DNA of 57,986 nt, taken from the NCBI GenBank assembly GCA_020859845.1, contig JAJBVL010000108.1:1-57986 (forward strand), given 5' to 3'. This document shows positions 35,629 through 43,794 of this stretch, piece after piece; position 1 is the stretch's first letter; the number at the start of each line of letters is the position of its first letter. This DNA is from Bacteroidales bacterium. GTDB lineage: Bacteria > Bacteroidota > Bacteroidia > Bacteroidales > Muribaculaceae. The notes under the pieces were generated by a model. It was not told where the DNA came from and did no database searches. It saw only the letters and a list, made by a program, of their open reading frames with translations. Both the position numbers and the translations under genes were made by a program.

Positions 35629-36434
35629 TACCCTCACGTCAACAGTCAGCCACACGGCAGATGACCGATATGATGATAGCCGCCACTGTGCGGCTATCTT
35701 CTTCTTATGGCCTGCTGCGTCTGTCGCCAGCCGACGGCTCGCCCCTCTTGGAGGCCGAGCCCGGCCAATTTGTACAGGTGTTGGTGCCCGATAGTCCCAC
35801 CACCTTCCTGCGCCGCCCCATCTCGATATGCAATATCGACGCTGAGCGCGGCGAGCTGTGGCTTCTCGTGCGTGATGCCGGCGAGGGCACGCGCCATCTT
35901 ATCAACCTCCCAGCAGGAAGCGTCCTCAACATCATCTATCCTCTAGGCCACGGCTTTGACATCCCCGAGGGGTGTAGGAGGCCGCTGCTCGTGGGTGGCG
36001 GTGTAGGGGTGGCTCCGCTTTTATATCTGGGACGTGCTTTGCGTCAGCGAGGTGTGGAGCCCACTTTCTTGGTGGGAGCTCGCAGCCGCGCCGACCTGTT
36101 GCTTCTCGACGAGCTTGCAGCCATTGGCGAGGTAGTCACCTCCACCGATGATGGCTCCTATGGCGAGCCAGGAGTAGTCACCCTCAACAGTGCCTTCCAG
36201 CGCCCGGACATCGACTATATCTATTGCTGTGGCCCCATGCCTATGATGAAGGCTGTGGCTCGTAGGGCAGTGGAGAAGGGCGTGGAGTGTCAAGTGTCGC
36301 TTGAGAATACCATGGCTTGCGGGCTGGGTGCTTGTCTTTGCTGCGTAGAGCCTACGGTGAAGGGCAATGTGTGTGTATGTACTGAAGGACCCGTATTCAA
36401 TATCCACCAATTGACATGGCAGATCTCAGAGTAA
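35625..36434 (+). CDS. pyrK: Dihydroorotate dehydrogenase electron-transfer subunit
   Basis: 269 residues from the ATG at 35625, which overlaps the phosphorylase stop as ATGA (an in-frame TTG at 35619 is less likely). Ferredoxin-reductase-like: FAD-binding [15 protein letters not shown]-binding [13 protein letters not shown], and a C-terminal [2Fe-2S] cluster with cysteines in CGLGACLCC and [10 protein letters not shown]. It passes electrons from dihydroorotate oxidation in PyrD to NAD+. It overlaps pyrD by 19 bases. Confidence 0.94.
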   Translation: MIPSRQQSATRQMTDMMIAATVRLSSSYGLLRLSPADGSPLLEAEPGQFVQVLVPDSPTTFLRRPISICNIDAERGELWLLVRDAGEGTRHLINLPAGSVLNIIYPLGHGFDIPEGCRRPLLVGGGVGVAPLLYLGRALRQRGVEPTFLVGARSRADLLLLDELAAIGEVVTSTDDGSYGEPGVVTLNSAFQRPDIDYIYCCGPMPMMKAVARRAVEKGVECQVSLENTMACGLGACLCCVEPTVKGNVCVCTEGPVFNIHQLTWQISE

Positions 36435-37321
36435 ACATTGGAGGGCTGGAGCTCAAGAACCCCGTCCTCACAGCGTCGGGCACCTTTGGCTATGGCGAAG
36501 AGTTTGCCCCATTTATCGACCTTAATCGCCTCGGTGGCTACATCGTCAAGGGCACTACCATAGCCCATCGCGAAGGCAATCCCTATCCCCGCATGGTGGA
36601 GACACCCTCGGGCATGCTCAATGCCGTGGGGTTGCAAAATAAAGGCGTTGACTATTTCATCGAGCATATCTGGCCTCGAATGGAGGCCGTGGAGTCGCCG
36701 CTGATAGTCAATGTATCAGGAGCCACCGTGGCCGACTATGTAGCCGTGTGCGAGAAGCTGGCTCCCATTGAAGGCATACCAGCCATCGAGGTCAATATCT
36801 CGTGTCCCAACGTCAAGCAGGGGGGTATGGCCTTTGGCACATCATGTGCGGGTGCTGCCGAGGTGACGAAGGCGGTGCGCCGAGCCTTCCCTCGCACTGT
36901 AATCGTCAAACTGTCGCCCAACGTCACCGACATCGCCTCTATAGCTCGCGCCGTGGAGGCGGAGGGTGCCGACAGCGTGTCGCTCATCAACACCCTGATG
37001 GGCATGGCCATCGACGTGGAGCGTCGTCGTCCCTACCTCTCCACCATCACCGGTGGCCTCTCCGGACCAGCGGTTAGGCCTGTAGCTGTGCGCATGGTGT
37101 GGCAGGTGGCCAAGGCTGTTAAGATACCCGTCATAGGTCTCGGAGGCATTATGAACGGACGCGATGCCCTCGAGTTTATCATGGCAGGCGCTACGGCCGT
37201 GGAGATAGGCACGGCCAACTTTATCGACCCCACTGTCACCATTAAGGTGATTGATTATCTCGAAGATTACTGCCGTCGTCACGACGTAGCCTCTATATCC
37301 TCTCTACGAGGCATCATATAG
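36416..37321 (+). CDS. pyrD: Dihydroorotate dehydrogenase, class 1B catalytic subunit
   Basis: 301 residues. An FMN TIM-barrel enzyme that oxidises dihydroorotate to orotate in pyrimidine synthesis. Class 1B marks: the catalytic cysteine region IEVNISCPNVKQGG, NPVLTASGTFGYGEE, SLINTLMGMAID, ITGGLSGPAVRPVAVRMV and the FMN-phosphate loop VIGLGGIMNGRDALEFIMAG. Together with the overlapping pyrK it forms the heterotetrameric NAD-linked enzyme. A long perfect dyad follows the stop. Confidence 0.97.
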   Translation: MADLRVNIGGLELKNPVLTASGTFGYGEEFAPFIDLNRLGGYIVKGTTIAHREGNPYPRMVETPSGMLNAVGLQNKGVDYFIEHIWPRMEAVESPLIVNVSGATVADYVAVCEKLAPIEGIPAIEVNISCPNVKQGGMAFGTSCAGAAEVTKAVRRAFPRTVIVKLSPNVTDIASIARAVEAEGADSVSLINTLMGMAIDVERRRPYLSTITGGLSGPAVRPVAVRMVWQVAKAVKIPVIGLGGIMNGRDALEFIMAGATAVEIGTANFIDPTVTIKVIDYLEDYCRRHDVASISSLRGII

Positions 37322-37336
37322 GTATAAAAAAACATA

Positions 37337-37381
37337 ATTTCTCATAGTGCGCTGCCCCATCGTGGCGCCACTATGAGAAAT
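37337..37381. terminator. 13-bp perfect dyad between pyrD and bamD
   Basis: ATTTCTCATAGTG (37337-37349) pairs perfectly with CACTATGAGAAAT (37369-37381). It has no long T-run on the plus side, so it is either a terminator of weak classical form or an operator-like dyad just before the bamD promoter box. Confidence 0.55.
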
Positions 37382-37387
37382 AATATG

Positions 37388-37395
37388 TAACTTTG
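37388..37395 (+). promoter_or_regulatory. Putative -7 element for bamD
   Basis: TAACTTTG ends ten bases before the ATG at 37406. The -33 position falls inside the preceding dyad and has no TTTG. Confidence 0.5.
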
Positions 37396-37405
37396 CGGTT
37401 GCATT

Positions 37406-38242
37406 ATGCCTAATACAATCATTACTAAGCTACGTTCTATGCCATATAGATACCTCGTGCTGCTCGTGGGCCTATTGATGCTCTCATCGTGCGGCGAATA
37501 TCAGCGTATGCTCAAGAGCAACGATGCTGATGCTAAGCTTGACTTTGCTCGGCGTGCATTTGCCGAGAAGAAGTATGTACAGTCGGCTACGATCCTCACC
37601 GACATCGTCACCGTGCTCAAAGGCTCCGACAAGGCCGAAGAGGCCCTCTACCTCTTGGCTCTAAGCCACTACGAGAACAAAGACTATGTCAACTCGGGCG
37701 CATACTTCAAGACCTACTACACGCGTTATCCAAAAGGCAAGTATACCGAGCTGGCGCGTTTCTATAGCGGCTATGGATATTATCTCGACTCCCCAGAGCC
37801 TCAGCTCGACCAGAGCGACACGATGAAAGGCATCGAGGAACTGCAAGCCTTCCTCGACTATTTCCCTCGTAGCGACAAAGTGAGCATCGCCCAAAACGCC
37901 ATCTTTGAGCTTCAGGACAAGCTTACCCTCAAGCAGCTCGAAAACGCCCAGCTCTACTACAACCTCGGCAACTATATGGGCAACAACTACCAGAGCGCTA
38001 TCATCGTGGCCCAAAACGCTATCAAGAACTATCCTTACTCGCGCTACAAGGAAGACCTCGAACTTTTGATCCTTAAGAGCCGTTATCAAGAGGCAGCCCA
38101 GAGCGTCGAGGAGAAGCAGGTTGACCGTTATCGCGAGGTGGTCGATGAATACTATTCTTTCATCAACAACTACCCCGACAGTCCTAACCGCCAGGAGGCC
38201 GAAAACATCTTCAAGATAGCTCAGAGCCACATCAAAGATTAA
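37406..38242 (+). CDS. bamD: Outer-membrane assembly lipoprotein BamD
   Basis: 278 residues. Lipoprotein signal LVGLLMLSSC with Cys29; an alternative start at residue 12 would give a tighter signal peptide. Five or so TPR-like helical repeats follow (AKLDFARRAFAEKKYVQSAT, ALYLLALSHYENKDYVNSG, YFKTYYTRYPKGKYTELARF). BamD docks on BamA in the beta-barrel assembly machine at the inner face of the outer membrane. It is followed 39 bases later by the RNA polymerase omega gene, an order common in Bacteroidota. Confidence 0.93.
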   Translation: MPNTIITKLRSMPYRYLVLLVGLLMLSSCGEYQRMLKSNDADAKLDFARRAFAEKKYVQSATILTDIVTVLKGSDKAEEALYLLALSHYENKDYVNSGAYFKTYYTRYPKGKYTELARFYSGYGYYLDSPEPQLDQSDTMKGIEELQAFLDYFPRSDKVSIAQNAIFELQDKLTLKQLENAQLYYNLGNYMGNNYQSAIIVAQNAIKNYPYSRYKEDLELLILKSRYQEAAQSVEEKQVDRYREVVDEYYSFINNYPDSPNRQEAENIFKIAQSHIKD

Positions 38243-38281
38243 GAATACATCCCTTCCAAAAATTCATAACTGACCTTTAAG

Positions 38282-38617
38282 ATGGATTATAAGAAAAGTA
38301 ATGCTCCCCTCAACACCGTGACACGCGATATGATCGCGCTCTCGGAGGACACCGGCAACGTTTACGAGACCGTCTGCATCGTGGCCAAACGCGCCAACCA
38401 GATTGCAGCCGAGATGAAACACGATCTTGAGAAGAAGCTCGCAGAGTTTGCCACTCTCAACGACAACATGGAGGAAATCTCCGAAAACCGCGAGCAGATA
38501 GAGATCTCACGCTACTATGAGAAGCTCCCAAAGCCCACTCTGATAGCTACACAGGAATACGTAGACCATAAAATCTACTTCCGCAATCCCGCCAAGGATA
38601 AGCCCAACATGGACTAA
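38282..38617 (+). CDS. rpoZ: RNA polymerase omega subunit, Bacteroidota Rpb6 type
   Basis: 111 residues. The Rpb6/omega core is recognisable (NTVTRDMIALSEDTGNVYET, VCIVAKRANQIAAEMK), and the C-terminal YEKLPKPTLIATQEYVDHKI is typical of the Bacteroidota form. It stabilises the beta' subunit during polymerase assembly. Co-directional with bamD and probably co-transcribed. Confidence 0.9.
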   Translation: MDYKKSNAPLNTVTRDMIALSEDTGNVYETVCIVAKRANQIAAEMKHDLEKKLAEFATLNDNMEEISENREQIEISRYYEKLPKPTLIATQEYVDHKIYFRNPAKDKPNMD

Positions 38618-38737
38618 CATCCCTCAGCCCTTATCCATAGGGGCAATCGTCATATAGTGGCTGTGTCACAATTGCATTAACTCAACGAATCCCGTATGGA
38701 TTCTTCCAATTAGCTAAAAATAATTTACCCCTTTCCC

Positions 38738-38764
38738 GAAACGGCGCCTTAGGCGCCGTTTTTG
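38738..38764 (+). terminator. Terminator after rpoZ
   Basis: AACGGCGCC (38740-38748), loop TTA, GGCGCCGTT (38752-38760), then TTTG. In the 301-base gap 38618-38918 this is the only feature I can support; no promoter match was found before the next gene. Confidence 0.85.
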
Positions 38765-38918
38765 TTGGGGGATGGTACAACTGCCATCTGTTTGGAATAA
38801 CCCCAATGGGGTTGCAATAGATGATGCCATTTTTGACACCCACAGCTTCTTTTTTGCTCGTTCTAAAATCCTTTTGCCCTAATAGGGTGTTTCAATTTTA
38901 AAATCTGGATGTAAACAA

Positions 38919-40238
38919 ATGATGGAAGAAAACACTATCTCTCAGAAGCCACAACGCGAGCGTATCGTCGTGATAGGCGGCGGCTTTGCCGGCCTCAATC
39001 TTGTAAAGCGCCTTGACAAGAAGCGCTTTGATATCGTGCTCGTAGATCGTCATAATTACCATAGCTTTCCCCCGCTTTTTTATCAAGTGGCCTCCAGCGG
39101 CCTCGACCCGGGCAGCATCTCCTTCCCCTTTCGCCGCGAGATGCAGAAGAGCAAGCTCAAGGGCACACGTTTCCACATGGGCCAGGTGAAAGAGATCAAT
39201 ATGGAGCGCCGTGAGGTAGTCACACAGTTTGAGACTCTCCCTTTTGATAAGCTCGTCATCGCAGCCGGCACCACCAACAACTTCTTTGGCAACCCCGACC
39301 TCGTGAAGTATGTCTACACCATCAAGTCGACTCCTCAAGCCCTGCGTTGCCGCTATGAGATACTATACCGCCTCGAACGCGCCTGTCTGACCAAGGACAT
39401 GGAGTTGCGCAAGAAGCTGTTGACGTTTGTAGTCGTGGGGGGCGGTCCCACAGGAGTAGAAGTGGCTGGAGCTCTTGGCGAGATGAAGCGCGAGATTATC
39501 AAGAAGGAATATACCACCCTCAAGCCCGAGGATGTGAAGATTATCCTCCTCGAAGGTGCCGACCACCTGCTGGGCCCCATGAGTCCCCATTCCCAAGAGA
39601 AAGCCCTACAGTATCTGCGCGACAATCTGCTCGTCGACGTGCGCCTCAACACTCTCCTTAAGGACTATGTGGGCAATATCGCCACCCTTAGCGATGGTAC
39701 CACCATCGACTCGGGCATGGTGATTTGGACCGCTGGCATCACTGGCGTCAGCTTTGACATCAAAGGCGCTCCAGCCGACTTTAAGCTTGCCCCTGGCAAC
39801 CGCTTCACCGTCGACCGTGCCAGCCGCGTAGTGGGGCTTGATGGGGTCTTTGCCCTGGGCGACATCGCCTACATGACCAGCGAGGATTATCCGCGCGGCC
39901 TCCCACAGCTTGCCCAAGTGGCCATCCAACAGGCCAAGCTGCTTGCCGATCAAATCAATAAGGACGACTACAGCCGAGAGTTTCATTATGTCGACAAAGG
40001 CTCCATGGCCACCGTGGGACGTAACCTCGCCGTGGCCGACCTCAAGCACGTACACCTCGACGGCTTCCTCGCGTGGCTCACTTGGATGTTTATCCACCTC
40101 ATCTCGCTTCTGGGCATGCGCAACAAGCTAACCGTGCTCATCAACTGGATGTGGAGCTACTTCTCCTATGCAACCTCCCTACGCCTGCTCTTCCACACCA
40201 CCCGTTATCCCCTCCGAAGCCGCTGGGGAGAACGCTAA
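38919..40238 (+). CDS. ndh: Type II NADH dehydrogenase-like FAD oxidoreductase
   Basis: 439 residues. Two Rossmann dinucleotide sites: RIVVIGGGFAGLNLVKRL (FAD, about 16-33) and TFVVVGGGPTGVEVAGAL (NADH, in the middle). Also the FAD-contacting VFALGDIAYM with QVAIQQAKLLADQI. The C-terminal hydrophobic segment (FLAWLTWMFIHLISLLGM) attaches it to the inner membrane. NDH-2 enzymes pass electrons from NADH to quinone without pumping protons. The start has two consecutive ATG codons. It stands alone between rpoZ and the initiator tRNA. Confidence 0.9.
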   Translation: MMEENTISQKPQRERIVVIGGGFAGLNLVKRLDKKRFDIVLVDRHNYHSFPPLFYQVASSGLDPGSISFPFRREMQKSKLKGTRFHMGQVKEINMERREVVTQFETLPFDKLVIAAGTTNNFFGNPDLVKYVYTIKSTPQALRCRYEILYRLERACLTKDMELRKKLLTFVVVGGGPTGVEVAGALGEMKREIIKKEYTTLKPEDVKIILLEGADHLLGPMSPHSQEKALQYLRDNLLVDVRLNTLLKDYVGNIATLSDGTTIDSGMVIWTAGITGVSFDIKGAPADFKLAPGNRFTVDRASRVVGLDGVFALGDIAYMTSEDYPRGLPQLAQVAIQQAKLLADQINKDDYSREFHYVDKGSMATVGRNLAVADLKHVHLDGFLAWLTWMFIHLISLLGMRNKLTVLINWMWSYFSYATSLRLLFHTTRYPLRSRWGER

Positions 40239-40314
40239 ACTTGAAATTTTTGCGAGCGTAAATCATTGTATTGCTGCGTATTAACATATATTAGTAAAAT
40301 TATATGAGCAAAAG

Positions 40315-40346
40315 TTTGGTCAGCTGTGTTATTAGTAGTAAATTTG
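40315..40346 (+). promoter_or_regulatory. Promoter of the initiator tRNA
   Basis: TTTG (40315-40318), 20 bases, TAAATTTG (40339-40346), 17 bases before the mature tRNA 5' end. A perfect match to the window's consensus. Confidence 0.8.
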
Positions 40347-40363
40347 CACTCGCAAAACGATAT

Positions 40364-40438
<75 letters not shown>

Positions 40439-40466
40439 AAGCGATTTTTAACGCGAATTTAACAGT

Positions 40467-40512
40467 TTGAGGCTCCGAGACGCCAACTGCGTCCCGGAGC
40501 CTCAATCGTTTC
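40467..40512 (+). terminator. Hairpin downstream of tRNA-fMet
   Basis: TTGAGGCTCCG (40467-40477) pairs perfectly with CGGAGCCTCAA (40495-40505); TCGTTTCT follows. Probably the tRNA terminator. It ends two bases before the IS remnant. Confidence 0.65.
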
Positions 40513-40513
40513 T

Positions 40514-41183
40514 TGTCCTGAAATAGGTTGACTCTGAATTAAACCTATTTAAGGATTAATGAAAGCAAAAGTAAACCGAATTTCGGACGAAGAAAAGCGC
40601 CGCTACGTTGATCTCTATATCACCGGAGAGTACACCATTCGGGAAGCGGCGGCAATGGACGGTTTTTCCCATACTTCTCTTCCCTCGTTCCCAGTATATC
40701 CCAGTCTCGTCAAAGAGATTGTCCCAATGCGACCTAACGAGGTTTAGGTCAGCGACATCACATATATCCGTGCGGAAGAGGGCTTTATGTATTTATTCCT
40801 CATCACCGATATGTACTCAAGAAAAATTGTCGGGCGGGCGTTGGCCGACAATATGCTGGCGTAGCATGCCATAGCGGCGCTTCGCATGGCCTTTTCACAA
40901 AAGGCTGATTTATGGCTCCAGACAATCCACCATTCCGACAAGGGCACTCAATACTGTTGTGCGGCATATTCATAATTACAACACATTCCGACTTCACGCA
41001 TCTATTGGATGGTTGACCCCCGAAGAAGCACACCACAGCGAAGGATCGTTGGAAAGAAAATGGTGAGCCTGATACCGGTGTAAACCACACATCGGACGTA
41101 GCGACTCGAAAGTCAACTATGAATAGTATTATCGTGAATTTAACCCAATATTAACAAATTCAGAGTCAACTTTTTTCAGGACA
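40514..41183 (+). mobile_element. Degraded IS3-family-like insertion sequence (670 bp)
   Basis: The ends are 27-bp inverted repeats, 40514-40540 and 41157-41183, identical at 25 of 27 positions (outer part TGTCCTGAAA, inner part GTTGACTCTGAATT). They begin TG and end CA. The interior carries remnants of an IS3-type transposase with deletions and stop codons. The element is about half the usual IS3 length. I see no clear target duplication, which suggests an old insertion. Confidence 0.85.
40559..41066 (+). pseudogene. IS3-family transposase remnant
   Basis: The N-terminal helix-turn-helix of an OrfA-like protein survives (YITGEYTIREAAAMDG). An internal deletion then jumps to the integrase core. 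In the core VSDITYI is preceded by a TAG where Trp is expected (40746-40748). [20 protein letters not shown] is followed by another TAG. LQTIHHSDKGTQYCCA is then broken, and the C-terminal HASIGWLTPEEAHH is in another frame. It cannot make an active transposase. Confidence 0.85.
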
Positions 41184-41228
41184 CCTCACTTTGTCTGGCG
41201 CCCAATACCAACGAATATGGCCGGGGGC

Positions 41229-41723
41229 TTATTTGAGACGGGAGAGGCGGCGCTTCGCCGGGGTGCATATCGCGGGGAGTTGGATTAGGATGCCTCCGAA
41301 CGCCACGATGGCCGCTATGTTGGCCGCCTTTTGCCAGACGACGTATGCGGGGCTTCCGAATTCCAAGAAGTGGTAGGCCATGGCTCCCGCCACAGTCGAG
41401 GCGCAAAGCGTCATCTGGAGGACGAGGCACAGCCTTTCGCTCCTAGTGAACCTCGCGGTTTTGTCCTTCTCCTTGGCGGAGCCACCGTCCCCAAGGTCCT
41501 TCGGAGAGCCTGTCTCCTTGAGGGCTCCGTGCATGTCGGTCTTCACAAGGCGCCTGCAAAGGTCGCATAGGTAGGCTATGGCGCCGCTGGCGATGGCGAC
41601 GGTCAAGGTCGTCGGCGGGAATATGATCTGCGCCAGGTCCATAACGAGCACTGCAAAGATGGCCATCGCCATGTTGAAGGAGAGCGACGACCTCAACGTT
41701 TCCTTGGAGGGTGAGAATGCCAT
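41229..41723 (-). CDS. Unknown small membrane protein with about four transmembrane helices
   Basis: 164 residues that I cannot assign to a family. Two N-terminal hydrophobic segments (FNMAMAIFAVLVMDLAQIIF, LTVAIASGAIAYLCDL), a charged cytoplasmic-looking loop of about 40 residues (ETGSPKDLGDGGSAKEKDK), then two more segments (LVLQMTLCASTVAGAMAYHF, AANIAAIVAFGGILIQL) and a basic C terminus (AKRRLSRLK). Its promoter is a perfect TTTG-N20-TACCTTTG, so it is likely expressed. It lies in the accessory stretch between an IS remnant and an Rpn-family gene. The size and topology recall holins or immunity proteins, but nothing in the sequence proves this. Confidence 0.65.
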   Translation of the reverse strand: MAFSPSKETLRSSLSFNMAMAIFAVLVMDLAQIIFPPTTLTVAIASGAIAYLCDLCRRLVKTDMHGALKETGSPKDLGDGGSAKEKDKTARFTRSERLCLVLQMTLCASTVAGAMAYHFLEFGSPAYVVWQKAANIAAIVAFGGILIQLPAICTPAKRRLSRLK

Positions 41724-41745
41724 AGGGTTTGATGGTTTTTATTTG

Positions 41746-41777
41746 CAAAGGTAATGCATGATTGGCGGATAACCAAA
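41746..41777 (-). promoter_or_regulatory. Promoter of the unknown membrane-protein gene
   Basis: Minus strand TTTG (41777-41774), 20 bases, TACCTTTG (41753-41746); 22 bases before the ATG at 41723. Confidence 0.8.
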
Positions 41778-42349
41778 TCCATGGAATTGCACTCAAGTAG
41801 GTCGATTCGCCTGCGAGAAGAGAGTTCAATCACCCCGTCAATCGCTTTTGTAATCGCCTTCGGAATGCCCAATCATGGCATTATGAAGGTCATTCGAGGG
41901 GAAAAATACACGCATGATGAGGTCCGAGAATGTAAGCGAACCCTTTCCTCGGCGTTATGTCCAATACTTGTTTTGGCATTTGGAGGATTGCTAGAAAGCA
42001 ATACGAGCATTGCCGAATGCTGACAGTTTATCAGTTCTCCGAGGGGAATGCCCTCGAGTTTTATTGTTTTGTCAACTTCCCCGATTGTGTCAACTTCCTC
42101 GTTTTTATGACCGATTAAAAGAGGACAAATCCACTACTAACTCATCTGCGAAAGCTGACGCAGAGAGGAAAGATGTCCCCTTGAAGCAGCTTGGATGAAT
42201 CTCTTTGGGATTCAGAAAGTGATAGTTTTCCGTAAACGTGGCTATTCACTTGTGAATAAAAGACGGGCACAGAGAGAAGCTTGGTAAAGGAGGTCCAACG
42301 CCTCTGTCTTAGAAAAAACAGAGATTGGCGCCTTGTATGGGATTACCCC
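41778..42349. other. About 570 bp with no supported gene
   Basis: No frame here reads as a known protein on either strand; short open stretches lack promoters and family signs. Visible small structures are a direct repeat TGTCAACTTCC at 42070-42080 and 42088-42098, and a hairpin GCATT-GCCG-AATGC at 42007-42020 similar to one at 57937-57950. It may be the eroded remains of an insertion. Confidence 0.5.
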
Positions 42350-43258
42350 CTAGAGAAGGGCCTTGATGCTGTCTACTGGGAGACCGGTCAGGGAAACAAT
42401 CTCATCAAGCGACATTCCCTTGCCCAACATCAGGCGGGCAACGTCAAGCCGCGCCTCTATGGCGCCCTCGGCTCTCCCCTCGGCCAGTCCCGCGGCTTTG
42501 CCCTCGGCTAGTCCTGCGGCTCTCCCCTCGGCGAGCGACTCCTCCCGGGCGAAGTTGATGGTGTTGAAGTAGTCGCGCATGGCCTTGAGGCTCGACTCGT
42601 AGGCCATCCGCTCTTCGGGGTCCATCCTGGCCACCTCGGCGTGGAGGAAGAAGCTCTCGATGAGCGAGCCGCCCAGCTCCTCCGGGCACTGGAGCATGTG
42701 GTTGATGTTCTTCAGGATGTACATCCATTTGTCGGTGGTTGTCACGAGGTCCTTCAGCCCCTTGTCAAACTTTGGCATCTCCAGGTAGTAGTACTTGAGC
42801 TTGTCGTAGGCCACCTTTCCCGTGGCGACATCGCACAGGCAGAGCTCGTGTTTCCACTCGGGCGAATCGGCGAAGAAAGGCATGCGGAAGTTGAGCAGGG
42901 CCACGGTCACCACCTTGGGCAGGTCGAAGTCCCAGTCGCCCACCTTTGCGGCCTCCTGGATGGGGAATGTGGAGTAGTAGATGCTGCGGTCCATGAAGAA
43001 GCGCTGCGAGCCGTTCTGCATCTCCACTATGATGTGGTGGCGGTGCTCGGTGGTGCAGTAGAGGTCGAAGATGGCGTTGCGGTCGCCTGGGTGGAGCCCG
43101 AGCTTCTCGGGGTTGTGGTAGGTTATCTCCACGATGGGGTCCTCCTCCTCAAGGAGCCCGTTGAGGAAGCTGATGAGGAAGGGCTTGCTGGCCACGGTGC
43201 CAAACATCCGCTTGAAGCCGAAGTCGGTGTAGGGGTTGATGTATCTTTCTTTGCACAT
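42350..43258 (-). CDS. Rpn-family / PD-(D/E)XK nuclease family transposase-like protein
   Basis: 302 residues, full length for the PF12784-type family. The N terminus YINPYTDFGFKRMFG is the family hallmark. The nuclease core shows an Asp in AIFDLYC and the E-x-Q of HIIVEMQN, as in PD-(D/E)XK enzymes. A DLPKVVTVALLNF stretch follows. Rpn proteins promote RecA-independent recombination and some act in phage defence; most copies in Bacteroidota are numerous and of unclear role. The C terminus has three octapeptide repeats of AEGRAAGL type and then a helical tail (GMSLDEIVSLTGLP). The gene stands alone in an accessory segment. Confidence 0.88.
   Translation of the reverse strand: MCKERYINPYTDFGFKRMFGTVASKPFLISFLNGLLEEEDPIVEITYHNPEKLGLHPGDRNAIFDLYCTTEHRHHIIVEMQNGSQRFFMDRSIYYSTFPIQEAAKVGDWDFDLPKVVTVALLNFRMPFFADSPEWKHELCLCDVATGKVAYDKLKYYYLEMPKFDKGLKDLVTTTDKWMYILKNINHMLQCPEELGGSLIESFFLHAEVARMDPEERMAYESSLKAMRDYFNTINFAREESLAEGRAAGLAEGKAAGLAEGRAEGAIEARLDVARLMLGKGMSLDEIVSLTGLPVDSIKALL
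42461..42532 (-). repeat. Three 24-bp repeats inside the Rpn-family gene
   Basis: Units 42509-42532, 42485-42508 and 42461-42484 encode AEGRAAGL, AEGKAAGL and AEGRAEGA. Whole-unit gain or loss would keep the reading frame, so length variation between strains is likely. Confidence 0.8.
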
Positions 43259-43282
43259 GGGGCGGTTCTATTTATCCGTCCA

Positions 43283-43290
43283 CAAAATTA
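43283..43290 (-). promoter_or_regulatory. Putative -7 element for the Rpn-family gene
   Basis: Minus strand TAATTTTG, 24 bases before the ATG at 43258. No TTTG at N20. Confidence 0.4.
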
Positions 43291-43385
43291 CAAAAACTCG
43301 CCGACTGAGGAAAGGGCCGCAAAGGAAATTGCGCTCAATATTAAAAGATAGCAATGCAGGAGGCATATAAAACACTTCTTGATCT

Positions 43386-43785
43386 TCATCTCTTTTTGCA
43401 AAAGCAATCTACAAGATGGTCATCCACATAACCGGCAGCTTGCAGGAAAGCGTAACACATCGTGGAGCCGAAGAACTTGAAACCGCGACGCTTCATGTCC
43501 TTGCTTATGTCATCACTCACTGTGGAAGTGGCTGGAATATCGACCAGTGTCTTTGGACTGTTCACAATTCTGCGCCACCTTCTCGGCATCGAAGCCTCAG
43601 AATGCCTCACGATAACCCTCACGCTTGCGTAGGATGGTTATCCAGCTCAGACCGGCCTGTGCGCTTTCGAGCACGAGGAACTCAAACAGCCGCTGCTCGT
43701 CATCGGGCATCAGCCGTCCCCACTCATTGTCGTGGTAGGCAACATATAGCGGGTCATCGCCGCACCAAGGGCATCTGTTCTGCAT
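43386..43785 (-). pseudogene. tag: DNA-3-methyladenine glycosylase I, broken
   Basis: The N-terminal third is intact (CPWCGDDPLYVAYHDNEWG, ESAQAGLSWITILRKREGYR, with the Cys and Trp residues of Tag). After REAF an in-frame TGA stands where a Cys or Trp codon would fit, and reading through gives GFDAEKVAQ. About 70 central residues are then missing. The C-terminal part continues in another frame (DIPATSTVSDDISKDMKRRG, FKFFGSTMCYAFLQAAG) with the zinc-site-like DHLVDC. Tag removes 3-methyladenine from alkylated DNA; this copy lacks the catalytic centre and is a pseudogene. Confidence 0.9.
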
Positions 43786-43794
43786 TTTTGCGAA

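Noticed and set aside
41754-42023. 89-codon plus-strand frame beside the membrane-protein gene
   Set aside because: It starts inside the opposite gene's promoter, has no promoter of its own, and its product shows no domain, signal or compositional sign of a real protein.
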